Assembly: GCA_034044135.1 (NCBI GenBank)
Contig: CP139021.1
Coordinates: 7,478,001 to 7,542,000, forward strand
Direction of reading: 5' to 3'
Source: Flammeovirgaceae bacterium SG7u.111
GTDB lineage: Bacteria > Bacteroidota > Bacteroidia > Cytophagales > Flammeovirgaceae
Length of the DNA stretch: 64,000 nt
Positions 1-7,409 of this stretch are shown here, piece after piece. Below the pieces are notes generated by a model that was not told where the DNA came from, made no database searches, and saw nothing but the letters and a program-made list of their open reading frames with translations. Position numbers and translations under genes: made by a program. Positions within the stretch are counted from its first letter, which is position 1. Every line of letters starts with the position of its first letter.

Positions 1-414
1 TCCGTATTCGCTACTCCCTTCCGCTAGGTCGTTCCAAACTAACACCATGGCAATACATCTGGCCAAACCGATCAATATCAAGCCGACCATGTATTCTGGA
101 TAGTCTTGCAAAAAGGTAATTGCTAAAATGAACATTAGCAAAGGACCTATTATCCAGTTTAGTAACAAAGAGATGGACAATACTTTTACATCTTTAAAAA
201 CTTTTGGCAAAAGTTTGTAGTCGACCTTTGCCAAAGGAGGATACATCATCAAAATTAATCCAATGGCTAGTGGAATATTGGTGCTTCCTTGGCTGAATGA
301 GTTGATGAAGTCTGAGCTTTCAGGTAAAAAATAACCGATGCCAACCCCTATAGCCATAGCTAAGAAAATCCATAAGGTAAGGTACTGATCTAAAAAATTG
401 AGCTTTTTTTTCAT
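1..414 (-). CDS. acr3: Arsenite efflux permease Acr3 (N-terminal part, cut by window edge)
   Basis: Translating the minus strand from the ATG at 414 gives a very hydrophobic protein, with membrane segments near residues 10-30, 40-60 and 75-95. The segment [20 protein letters not shown] is typical of the ACR3 branch of the bile acid/arsenite permease superfamily. Acr3 expels arsenite from the cytoplasm through the inner membrane. Only about 138 codons are present; the C-terminal remainder lies left of base 1. Its ATG overlaps the stop of the upstream arsenate reductase gene (ATGA at 411-414 on the minus strand), so the two are probably translationally coupled. It is the last visible gene of the arsR-led operon. 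Confidence 0.9.
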   Translation of the reverse strand, partial: MKKKLNFLDQYLTLWIFLAMAIGVGIGYFLPESSDFINSFSQGSTNIPLAIGLILMMYPPLAKVDYKLLPKVFKDVKVLSISLLLNWIIGPLLMFILAITFLQDYPEYMVGLILIGLARCIAMVLVWNDLAEGSSEYG

Positions 415-1136
415 CGTTTGCTAATCTCTATTTTATGAATAATTTTTTCTTTTGTTATTGATGCCAAGTAGAACATTTCTAGAGCAATAGTTCTTGCTGT
501 TATGTCATATTTTACCATAGCCGATGGCGTGTTATCATAATATCTTGGGTCATCATAGGGAAGAGAATATCTTTCGCTTGATTTTTCGATGATTGGGCAT
601 GACTTATCTGCGTCAGAGCAAACCATGACGGCTATAAAATCACTATGAGGGTTTTGGTTGTCAGAATATTTTTTTGAAAAACAAACAAAGGTCTCAATTC
701 CATTTGATATCGAGTAGATAGGGTTAGTGCTTTTATTATCCTTGCTTATACTAAACCCCGCCCTTTCTAAGGCAGCTAATGCATTGTCATGAAATTTTGT
801 CGGGTCAATGCCTCCTGAGAAAGTCTTAACATTTTTTATTCCATAGTAGTAAAAGGCTGTTTGTAGCCATATTTGAGCTAGTTGGCTTCTTCTGGAGTTT
901 TGCGTACATACAAATAGTAAAGAAGAGCTACTGGTTTGGTCAAGCTTGCTAATTATGGTTTCGGAGATATTGTTCAAGACTTCTTTGCGCTCTTTAGAAA
1001 TCTCAACTGTTGTTTTCTCTAAATCGTTTATGTAGGTATTGAGGCTTTTGTTTAGTTGTTGACCATTAGCATTGCCTCTAATCATTAACAGAATAAATAG
1101 AGAAGTTACACTGAGTAAAAAAAGATGTTTCTTCAT
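411..1136 (-). CDS. arsC: Arsenate reductase (LMW phosphatase type) with N-terminal signal peptide
   Basis: The 241-aa protein has the low-molecular-weight phosphatase loop CTQNSRRS (Cys77, Arg83) and the CSDADKSC redox pair (Cys173, Cys180). Together these form the three-cysteine set of thioredoxin-coupled arsenate reductases, which convert arsenate to arsenite for export. Unlike usual cytoplasmic ArsC (about 130-140 aa), it carries a hydrophobic N-terminus (residues about 4-19, then a polar NANGQQ stretch) that looks like a Sec signal peptide. A helical spacer of about 50 residues precedes the catalytic domain. It lies 33 nt downstream of a paralog and overlaps acr3 by ATGA. The reductase call is firm; periplasmic location is inferred from the signal. 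Confidence 0.85.
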   Translation of the reverse strand: MKKHLFLLSVTSLFILLMIRGNANGQQLNKSLNTYINDLEKTTVEISKERKEVLNNISETIISKLDQTSSSSLLFVCTQNSRRSQLAQIWLQTAFYYYGIKNVKTFSGGIDPTKFHDNALAALERAGFSISKDNKSTNPIYSISNGIETFVCFSKKYSDNQNPHSDFIAVMVCSDADKSCPIIEKSSERYSLPYDDPRYYDNTPSAMVKYDITARTIALEMFYLASITKEKIIHKIEISKR

Positions 1137-1169
1137 TTCTTTACAGTTAAAATGCTTTAAAAACTATTT

Positions 1170-1928
1170 TTATAGATTTATTTTCTCTTTAACTACAGAT
1201 GCCATATAAAACATTTCTGTAGCTATTTGTAGGCAACGTTCGTCATATTTAGCTGCTTCATAGTCAGTGCCATCTGCAACTTTTGGATCTTCGTAAGGTA
1301 TAGGGATTCTCATATTTGCACCTGGTATGAAAGGACAATTTTCATCGGCATGAGAACATGTCATTATAGCTGCAAAGTTTTTTTGAGGATTATATAGGTT
1401 GCTATATTTTTTAGAGAAACATTCCATTGAAGGAGCCTTTTCTGCAAAATTCACATTGTAATGCGGATTTTCGCCTCCTGGGTTTTCTACTTGAAATCCT
1501 GCTCGTTGGATAGCATCAACCGCTCTTGGGTTAAATGCAGTAGCCTCTGTACCTCCAGAATATGTGAATATTCCTTCGTCAATACCGTAGTAATAGGCTG
1601 CGGTAGCTGCCCATATTTGGCTCAAATGGCTTCGGCGGCTATTGTGGGTACATATAAATATTAAGTTGGCAGCTTCGTTTGCTTGCCTTTTTTCATGTAC
1701 ATATGAAGCTAGTGAATCTAAATCCTTTTTTCTCTCTGTAGGAATAGCCTCCATGCCAGTTATTGCGCTATCGATGTATTCGAGTAGTTTTGGGTACATA
1801 GTTTTAGGTGTTTGAGCTTTTATTTGATTATTACCTAGTTCCATTGATGTTTCTTGAGTTTCTTTTTTTTGTGAACAGCTTGCCAATAAAAGGGAGAGTA
1901 TTAACAGAGGAATAATTCTTTTTTCCAT
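1170..1928 (-). CDS. arsC: Arsenate reductase (LMW phosphatase type) predicted lipoprotein
   Basis: This 252-aa paralog of the next gene has the phosphatase loop CTHNSRRS (Cys93, Arg99) and the second redox pair CSHADENC (Cys191, Cys198), as in thioredoxin-linked arsenate reductases. Its N-terminus, MEKRIIPLLILSLLLASC, ends in a lipobox with Cys18 as the expected lipidated residue. It would therefore be membrane anchored outside the cytoplasm. An internal Met at residue 44 begins a stretch resembling the start of cytoplasmic family members, so an alternative soluble form starting there cannot be excluded. It sits between the DUF6428-like gene and the second arsC in the ars operon. Confidence 0.85.
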   Translation of the reverse strand: MEKRIIPLLILSLLLASCSQKKETQETSMELGNNQIKAQTPKTMYPKLLEYIDSAITGMEAIPTERKKDLDSLASYVHEKRQANEAANLIFICTHNSRRSHLSQIWAATAAYYYGIDEGIFTYSGGTEATAFNPRAVDAIQRAGFQVENPGGENPHYNVNFAEKAPSMECFSKKYSNLYNPQKNFAAIMTCSHADENCPFIPGANMRIPIPYEDPKVADGTDYEAAKYDERCLQIATEMFYMASVVKEKINL

Positions 1929-1960
1929 TGTAGTTTGATAAAATACGATTTATATATTGT

Positions 1961-2434
1961 TTAGCAGCAACCTGAGTTCGGCTCACATTGGTTTTGTTTG
2001 TTTGCCGCCAAGGCTGCAATTCTAATTCTTGGCTTTTCCGTTGGAATTCCGCAATTATCCTTTGCTAAGCAGTCGGTTTGCTTTGAGGTAAGCAGAAAAT
2101 CCGTCCCGTTAAATTCTAGCCCATACTTTCCTATCGTATCTCCTTGATGCTCCACTTCAATTTCTAGATCGTCCAACCCAAGGGCTTTTTCAGAAATATG
2201 GATAATGGATATTAATTTTTCAGCGCTTAGCCTGTGGTCAAAATCTGTAGCGGTGAAAAGCTGGAAATTAATGACCGATTCTTTTCTGACTGTGCCTCCA
2301 CAATCGATGAAGTGCTTGTTCACCACCCCCACCTCAGTGACGTGAAAGTGTTCTGGAACTTTTTCCCCATTAGGAAGGTGGAAGTTTACTTCTTGTAATG
2401 TGCTTAATGCTTCTTTTACTTCTGTAAGTCTCAT
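1961..2434 (-). CDS. DUF6428-like ars-operon protein
   Basis: A 157-aa soluble protein of unknown biochemical role. The N-terminal part contains HFHVTEVG, HFIDCGG and FQLFTATDFDHR segments that I associate with the DUF6428 family, found next to arsR and arsenate reductases in Bacteroidota. The C-terminus ends in a cysteine-rich tail (CEPNSGCC), and two further cysteines lie in TDCLAKDNCG, a suggestive metalloid-binding arrangement. It is the second gene of the operon but has its own copy of the putative ArsR operator 15 nt upstream. Family assignment is from memory of context and motifs; function is not known. Confidence 0.75.
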   Translation of the reverse strand: MRLTEVKEALSTLQEVNFHLPNGEKVPEHFHVTEVGVVNKHFIDCGGTVRKESVINFQLFTATDFDHRLSAEKLISIIHISEKALGLDDLEIEVEHQGDTIGKYGLEFNGTDFLLTSKQTDCLAKDNCGIPTEKPRIRIAALAANKQNQCEPNSGCC

Positions 2435-2448
2435 ATTATCGTTATGTT

Positions 2449-2464
2449 ATTGCAATATTACGAT
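2449..2464. promoter_or_regulatory. Putative ArsR operator, copy 2
   Basis: ATTGCAATATTACGAT is an imperfect dyad around AATATT (12 of 16 positions symmetrical). It is identical to the copy in front of arsR at 2838-2853. It lies directly upstream of the DUF6428-like gene, suggesting a second ArsR-controlled promoter inside the operon. Confidence 0.65.
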
Positions 2465-2483
2465 GCTATTGTGCAAAAAAATA

Positions 2484-2819
2484 TTAACAGCAATTATCTG
2501 ATTTATTAGAGTTGAGCTGATCAAATAAGAAATTAAATTGGGTTTTGATTTGCTCCCAGCAATCTGTATTGATGCAGTAGCTGACTCTAGACCCATCAAT
2601 TGTTCCTTTTATCACACCAATCTCCTTAAGCTCACGCAAGTGTTGGCTAATAGTCGGTTGGGCTAAGCCTAGTTCCTGAACTAAATCACCATTGATACAA
2701 GCATTTGCTTTGAGCAAGTATTGAATGATAGCTACTCGTGCTGGGTGGGCGAATGCTTTTGCAGCTAAAGCCAGCTCATTTTGTTCTTCCGTGAAAAGTT
2801 CAGATTTGGTTACTCCCAT
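2484..2819 (-). CDS. arsR: ArsR-family metalloid-sensing repressor
   Basis: A 111-aa winged-helix protein: the recognition region ELGLAQPTISQHLRELKEIG and the beta-wing IDGSRVSYCI are standard for the ArsR/SmtB family. It would repress the downstream ars genes until arsenite binds. Cysteines occur at the end of the recognition region and in a C-terminal DNCC tail, plausible arsenite ligands, although the classic CxC in the recognition helix is absent. It is the first gene of the minus-strand operon, and a 16-nt dyad that probably forms its operator lies 19 nt upstream of its ATG. Confidence 0.9.
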   Translation of the reverse strand: MGVTKSELFTEEQNELALAAKAFAHPARVAIIQYLLKANACINGDLVQELGLAQPTISQHLRELKEIGVIKGTIDGSRVSYCINTDCWEQIKTQFNFLFDQLNSNKSDNCC

Positions 2820-2837
2820 GATCTATTGAATAATTAC

Positions 2838-2853
2838 ATTGCAATATTACGAT
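2838..2853. promoter_or_regulatory. Putative ArsR operator, copy 1
   Basis: An exact copy of ATTGCAATATTACGAT (see 2449-2464), 19 nt upstream of the arsR start codon. Its position fits autoregulation of arsR. Confidence 0.65.
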
Positions 2854-2869
2854 CAATAGTAATACAAGT

Positions 2870-3210
2870 CAAGTATTATTCAAAAAATAATTTTGTTGCA
2901 TATGGCTCATAAGCTACGTTGCCAATAACCTTTTACCTTGAGGGTATTTCGTATCGTGCGTACAGCTTGAAGGCGTTGCCAAGAAAAAAAATAATCAAGG
3001 CCTGAAAGTAGAAGGCTATGTGGACTTGGTTGTTAAGAAATTCATTAACCTGGTTTACATGGCTACTAAAAGAAAAAGTATGAACTCTAGGAATTATAAT
3101 TCCCGAAATATATAATGATATTGTAGTCCTGTTAGGAGTAGAACTTTTATGAAAAATATCGCTTTAAAGTTTTTATAAATAGGTTTTAAGTTGATAAAAT
3201 ATATAAGAGT
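2870..3210. other. A+T-rich intergenic region without a clear gene
   Basis: Between arsR and the recombinase gene I see no convincing gene. A short open stretch on the plus strand around 2950-3113 has no start or recognisable motif and may be a remnant. It is consistent with the poorly conserved DNA of an integrated island. Confidence 0.4.
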
Positions 3211-3230
3211 GTCAGTAAAGGTGTAAGTAA
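3211..3230. repeat. Direct repeat flanking the recombinase gene, left copy
   Basis: GTCAGTAAAGGTGTAAGTAA matches the right copy at 4633-4652 at 18 of 20 positions. The two copies bracket the recombinase gene. They could be recombinase arm-type binding sites or remnants of attachment sequences. Each contains two smaller AGTAA-type units. Confidence 0.6.
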
Positions 3231-3277
3231 TTTTTTTTGGTTGTATCTTAGTTCAGATGATCATAAATGGCTAAAAA

Positions 3278-4570
3278 ATGAAACTCAATTATTATTTGTC
3301 AAACAAAGCTGGAAAGGATGGGCAGACAGCTATTCTCATTTACGTCCACATTGATGGGAAAAGAATAATAAAGACTAGTAAGCAAAAAGTCGTATCCGAA
3401 TATTGGGATAAAGATAGGCAAAGGGCAAAAAGTTCATTTAAGTTTTCTGCGGAATTAAACGATCATCTCTCCAAATTACAAGACGATATTTATAAAAGCA
3501 TTAAGAGCCTTGAGTCAGAGGGAGTACTTGATGTGGAAAATGTAAAAAAGCATATTGATGAGATAGTAAAAGGTGAGCGAATCAGCGAGGCAAAGCAGGA
3601 GGGTGAAGGTTTTTTCTATTGGTTAGATAAATTCATAGAACTTAGGGCAAGCGGTCAAGACAAAACCAATAGAGGACACCAGGTAGGGGAAGGGGCTATA
3701 AAGAAATACAGAACCTTTAGGTGGCACTTGAACGGGTTTATGAGCTACTCAAACTATGAAATTTCTTTTGAGAGCATTAACCAACAGTTTTTTGATGAAT
3801 ACATAGACTACTTACTCAAGGTCAAAGAATTAGGCTTGAATACGGTCGGGAAACAAATTGGTACGTTGAAAGCATATTTGAATTGGGCTGTTAGTAAAGG
3901 GGTTAACAAAAACCTTGATTTTAAGGGATTTAAGAAGATCAATGAGGAAACAGATCATGTTTATTTGAGTACAGGAGAAATAACTAGGCTTTTTGATCTG
4001 GATTTAAGTAAGAATATTAGGTTAGAAAGGGTAAGGGATTTATTTGTAATAGGCTGTATAACTGCTCTGGGTCTTTCCGACTATAAACGAATTTCATGTG
4101 ATAGTATCAAAAATGGCAAAATTCATATCGTCCTTAAAAAAAGCAATGAGCCTGTTGCCATACCATTGCATCCGTTTGTTAAGCAGATACTAAGTAAATA
4201 TGAGAGTGCTTTGCCTTCTGTTTCTGATCAAAAGTTCAATGGTTATCTCAAGGAACTTGGGCGGCTTGCAGGGCTTGAGGAAGAGGTACAAGTAAGAAGC
4301 TCAAAAGGGGGAGTTCGCAAAGTGCTTACAAAAAAGAAATGGGAACTCATTATCTCAGATACAGCCCGACGATCAGGGGCAATCAATATGTATAAGGCGG
4401 GGCTACCGATTTTGGCAATCATGAAAATAACAGGTCATAGGACAGAGACTGGGTTCTTGAAATATATCAATGTCACAAATGAAGAAGATGTTGGTATGCT
4501 GGCAAACCATCCTTATTTTAACCCCTTAGCTAAAAGGAAGAAAAATGGTGAGATTACCTATTCATGGTGA
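3278..4570 (+). CDS. Tyrosine recombinase (phage-integrase family), catalytic residues altered
   Basis: A 430-aa protein with the Bacteroidota integrase layout: an N-terminal arm-type domain (about 1-90), a SAM-like core-binding domain (about 110-215) and a C-terminal catalytic domain. Catalytic-domain landmarks are DTARRSG (residues 361-367), TGHRTETGFLKYI with His387, and the probable nucleophile Tyr396. The usual first catalytic Arg of the TGLRxSD motif is Gly265 (TALGLSD). The usual His of HTARR is Asp361. It may therefore be impaired or diverged. The gene lies next to the 3' end of ssrA, a common island insertion site, and is flanked by a 20-nt direct repeat. Confidence 0.85.
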   Translation: MKLNYYLSNKAGKDGQTAILIYVHIDGKRIIKTSKQKVVSEYWDKDRQRAKSSFKFSAELNDHLSKLQDDIYKSIKSLESEGVLDVENVKKHIDEIVKGERISEAKQEGEGFFYWLDKFIELRASGQDKTNRGHQVGEGAIKKYRTFRWHLNGFMSYSNYEISFESINQQFFDEYIDYLLKVKELGLNTVGKQIGTLKAYLNWAVSKGVNKNLDFKGFKKINEETDHVYLSTGEITRLFDLDLSKNIRLERVRDLFVIGCITALGLSDYKRISCDSIKNGKIHIVLKKSNEPVAIPLHPFVKQILSKYESALPSVSDQKFNGYLKELGRLAGLEEEVQVRSSKGGVRKVLTKKKWELIISDTARRSGAINMYKAGLPILAIMKITGHRTETGFLKYINVTNEEDVGMLANHPYFNPLAKRKKNGEITYSW

Positions 4571-4632
4571 TGTAGTACAATTAATCCTTATGAAATCTAT
4601 CCTGTTAGTCAAGCAATATAAATTCAAATGCT

Positions 4633-4652
4633 GTCAGTAATAGTGTAAGTAA
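4633..4652. repeat. Direct repeat flanking the recombinase gene, right copy
   Basis: GTCAGTAATAGTGTAAGTAA, an 18/20 match to 3211-3230, lies between the recombinase stop codon and the shared terminator beside ssrA. Confidence 0.6.
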
Positions 4653-4662
4653 AATAAAATAA

Positions 4663-4695
4663 AAAAGCCCGATAGAAAGTCTCTATCGGGCTTTT
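4663..4695. terminator. Bidirectional intrinsic terminator for recombinase gene and ssrA
   Basis: A strong hairpin (stem AGCCCGATAGA / TCTATCGGGCT) with A-rich DNA on the left and TTTT on the right. It can terminate both the rightward recombinase transcript and the leftward tmRNA transcript. Confidence 0.8.
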
Positions 4696-4709
4696 AAGAT
4701 AGTGTATTG

Positions 4710-5106
4710 TGGAGCCGGAGGGAGTCGAACCCTCGTCCAGAGAAGGAAAAAGTCAAGCCTTCTACATGCTTAGTCGTACTTTGGATTTTCGTGCTCGCCA
4801 TAGGTAGACGCCGGACCTATAGGCAAACCTTATCTGCTAGAGTTCACTTAGGCACCGCAGCTTTACCCAAGCTATTCCCGCATTATCGACACCTCGGGCT
4901 CACAGCTAGCAGGACAGAAGCTGTGCGAGATGATGGCCGGGGATCATTGATCAACCCTAAGCAAACTAGACTATCAGCCTAATTAAGCAGCCATGGCGTA
5001 GTTTTCTTCGCCAATTGTTGTGTAGGACTATCTTTCAAGGCTCTCACCCAATGAGCCTGCATGCTTATACTCGCAATTACTCGACCTGTCAAATCCAGTC
5101 GGCCCC
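4710..5106 (-). ncRNA. ssrA: tmRNA (ssrA)
   Basis: On the minus strand the RNA begins GGGGCCGACTGGATTTGACA, the conserved tmRNA 5' end. It ends in a T-arm GAGGGTTCGACTCCCTC followed by CGGCTCC-A, which pairs with the 5' GGGGCCG as the tRNA-like acceptor stem. The CCA tail appears not to be encoded (the DNA continues ACAA). The tag frame reads GGC GAA GAA AAC TAC GCC ATG GCT GCT TAA, giving GEENYAMAA. The RNA rescues stalled ribosomes with SmpB. An apparent plus-strand protein frame over it is a coincidence of the RNA gene. Confidence 0.95.
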
Positions 5107-5180
5107 ATATGCGATCCTTTGCAATTGTGAAACATTCTACAATCAAAAAAGGTTGGCAAAGATAAGAAAAATTCAGTTTA

Positions 5181-5251
5181 GAGTGTGAGTTTTAAGAATT
5201 GAGTTTAAGGAAGGAGTATTGAGCCTAAACTCTTGCTCACAACTCACACTC
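5181..5251. repeat. Nested inverted repeat downstream of ilvE
   Basis: Outer arms GAGTGTGAGTT / AACTCACACTC enclose inner arms GAGTTTAAGG / CCTAAACTC, giving a long two-tier hairpin between ilvE and ssrA. A T-run follows on the plus strand only, so it is not an obvious terminator for minus-strand ilvE. Confidence 0.5.
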
Positions 5252-5268
5252 TTGCTTTTTTTGCTGAC

Positions 5269-6339
5269 CTATATTTTATATACCCAATTGAATTTATCTT
5301 CAACGAGTCCCCTTTGAAGACCTGTGAGTTCAGCATGTAACTTATTGGATATTTCCCTTGTGGCTACAGGAGGAAGTTCGTAATCCACGCCATCGTAGTG
5401 CAATAGGGAAATATGGGCTACGGTTGCAGCAGTTCCCGCACCAAACATCTCTGTAAGCCTTCCTTCTTTTATAGCAGGTACTATCTCGTCTATGCTGAGT
5501 TGTCTTTCTTCAACTTCTATTCCCCAGCTTCTGGCAATATCTAGAATGCTTTTGCGGGTGATACCTGGCAAAACAGTGTCGCTATCTGGGATAGAAACTA
5601 GTTTTCCATCTATTACAAATAGGACGTTCATTGTACCCGATTCTTCAATGAATTTGTGGTTTACGCTGTCTGTCCACAGAAGCTGATGGTAGCCTTCTTG
5701 CTGGGCAAGGCGGGCAGGGTAAAGCGAGGCAGCATAGTTTCCTGCTACTTTAGCATAGCCTGTCCCCCCTTTGGCTGCTCTTGTATAATGTTGTTCTACT
5801 TTTACTTTTACCGGCTCGGAATAATAACTTCCCACAGGCGAGGTAAAGATGATGAACGAATATTTTTCCGAAGGTTTAAGCCCAATGTATTCATCCATGG
5901 CGAAAAGGAATGGGCGGATGTAAAGTGCGGCATTTTCATTTTTTGGTACCCAGCCTCTGTCTAAATCAATAAGCTCGTGCAGTCCAGCCATGAACAACTC
6001 CGTTGGTACTTCAGGCATGCAGATTCTCTTGGCAGATTCTTGGAGGCGTTTGGCATTTGCCTCGGGCCTGAAAATCAATGCCGATTCTCCATCTGGGCTT
6101 TGGAAAGCCTTTAATCCCTCGAAAATAGATTGCCCATAGTGAAGCCCCGATACTGCTGGGCTAAGGCTGAGGTTGCCAAAAGGCACAATTCTATTGTTTT
6201 TCCATTGCCCATCCTCAAAGTCTGAAATGAACATGTGGTCAGAGTAGATCTTGCCAAAAGGCGTATTATTAAAATCTACTTGGGGCAAGCGCGATTGGGC
6301 CACTTTTTGGGTGGCAATTTCTATCCCGGTCTCAATCAT
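5269..6339 (-). CDS. ilvE: Branched-chain amino acid aminotransferase
   Basis: A 356-aa cytoplasmic class IV PLP-dependent aminotransferase. The PLP lysine is Lys197 in GTGYAKVAGNYAAS, and the downstream EESGTMNVLFV segment is characteristic of the eukaryote/type II BCAT branch. It interconverts branched-chain amino acids and their 2-oxo acids (last step of Leu/Ile/Val synthesis or first step of breakdown). Length and start are normal for the family. It lies alone, with about 190 bp to the next upstream gene on the same strand. Confidence 0.95.
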   Translation of the reverse strand: MIETGIEIATQKVAQSRLPQVDFNNTPFGKIYSDHMFISDFEDGQWKNNRIVPFGNLSLSPAVSGLHYGQSIFEGLKAFQSPDGESALIFRPEANAKRLQESAKRICMPEVPTELFMAGLHELIDLDRGWVPKNENAALYIRPFLFAMDEYIGLKPSEKYSFIIFTSPVGSYYSEPVKVKVEQHYTRAAKGGTGYAKVAGNYAASLYPARLAQQEGYHQLLWTDSVNHKFIEESGTMNVLFVIDGKLVSIPDSDTVLPGITRKSILDIARSWGIEVEERQLSIDEIVPAIKEGRLTEMFGAGTAATVAHISLLHYDGVDYELPPVATREISNKLHAELTGLQRGLVEDKFNWVYKI

Positions 6340-6532
6340 TTTTTTACTGTTTGGCTCCTATTAGTTAATAAAGACTCAGCCGCATTAGTAGTGACTGAGT
6401 CGAGGTAGATTAAGTTTGACGTTAGCTGGTGGGCCTATCGCCCTAAATCATTTTGTTTAGCAACTATTAGATAAAGAAAGAGATTTTTATTGATAAAAAA
6501 AATCTTTTTATGTCCATGAAAATATAACAATG

Positions 6533-7345
6533 CTAATCTAGAAAGGCTTTTTTGACCAAAGCAGCTAAAGTAGGATAGAAGTTGCTAGAAGAAGCGATGA
6601 CCTGTCTTCCAAACACAAAGTCATTTCCACCTTTGAAATCGGTTACTATCCCGCCTGCTTCCGTAAGGATTACTGCACCGCCGGCTAAGTCCCAAGCATT
6701 TAGGCCATATTCGTAAAAAGCATCTGCCTTGCCACTGGCCACCATGGCAATATCGATGGCTGCTGACCCAAATCTCCTGAAACCGTGGCTTTCTTTCATC
6801 AGCGCTTCTATCATTTCAAAATTTGCTAAAAGTGAATGTTTATCACCGCTGTCATAAGGCATGCCTGTGATTACCAAACTTTCGTCTAAGTTGCTGTTGT
6901 CAGAGACAGATATTGCTTTCCCATTACAAAAAGCTCCTCCGCCTTTCACGGCATGGTAGGTTTCATTTTGGCAAATAGCGCGGATAACTCCAAGCAAAAG
7001 CTCATCTCCTTTCATCAAAGCGATGCTTACAGAGTAGAAAGGGATATTATGGATGAAATTGGTAGTGCCATCAAGTGGGTCGATTATCCAATTATAACCA
7101 CCTTCTACTGCTTCGCCCGTTCCTTCTTCGGCAATGAAACCAGCTTCTGGAATTAATTCGCCTAACTTTTCAACAATTTTAAGCTCTGCTTGCTTGTCAA
7201 CATAAGACACCAAATTGTTTTTGCTCCCTTTGAGTTCTATTCTTGCTTTATCAAAGTTTTGTCTTTCTAAAAAAATGAATTCTCCTACTTCTTCGGAGAT
7301 AGAAATTACTTGATCACAAAGTTTTTTTAATTCTGCTGTTTCCAT
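6533..7345 (-). CDS. suhB: Inositol monophosphatase family protein (SuhB-like)
   Basis: A 270-aa Mg-dependent phosphatase of the IMPase/FIG superfamily. Metal-binding motifs are visible: Glu73/74 in FIAEEGTG, IIDPLDGTTNF with Asp89 and Asp92, and AWDLAGG with Asp219. It would hydrolyse inositol-1-phosphate or a related sugar phosphate; substrate cannot be set from sequence. Full length. The IS element at 7410 was inserted 64 bp upstream of its start, so its original promoter may have been disturbed. Confidence 0.9.
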   Translation of the reverse strand: METAELKKLCDQVISISEEVGEFIFLERQNFDKARIELKGSKNNLVSYVDKQAELKIVEKLGELIPEAGFIAEEGTGEAVEGGYNWIIDPLDGTTNFIHNIPFYSVSIALMKGDELLLGVIRAICQNETYHAVKGGGAFCNGKAISVSDNSNLDESLVITGMPYDSGDKHSLLANFEMIEALMKESHGFRRFGSAAIDIAMVASGKADAFYEYGLNAWDLAGGAVILTEAGGIVTDFKGGNDFVFGRQVIASSSNFYPTLAALVKKAFLD

Positions 7346-7409
7346 TGTTTGGGTGTTTTGCGTGAGCTACAAAAATAGCTTTTTGAGAAAGAAAGGCTGC
7401 GATGCTTAA

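Noticed and set aside
4707-4982. Plus-strand open frame of 91 codons beginning MWSRRESNPRPEKEK
   Set aside because: It lies entirely antisense within the tmRNA gene. The MWSRRESNPRP start is a well-known false product of such RNA genes.
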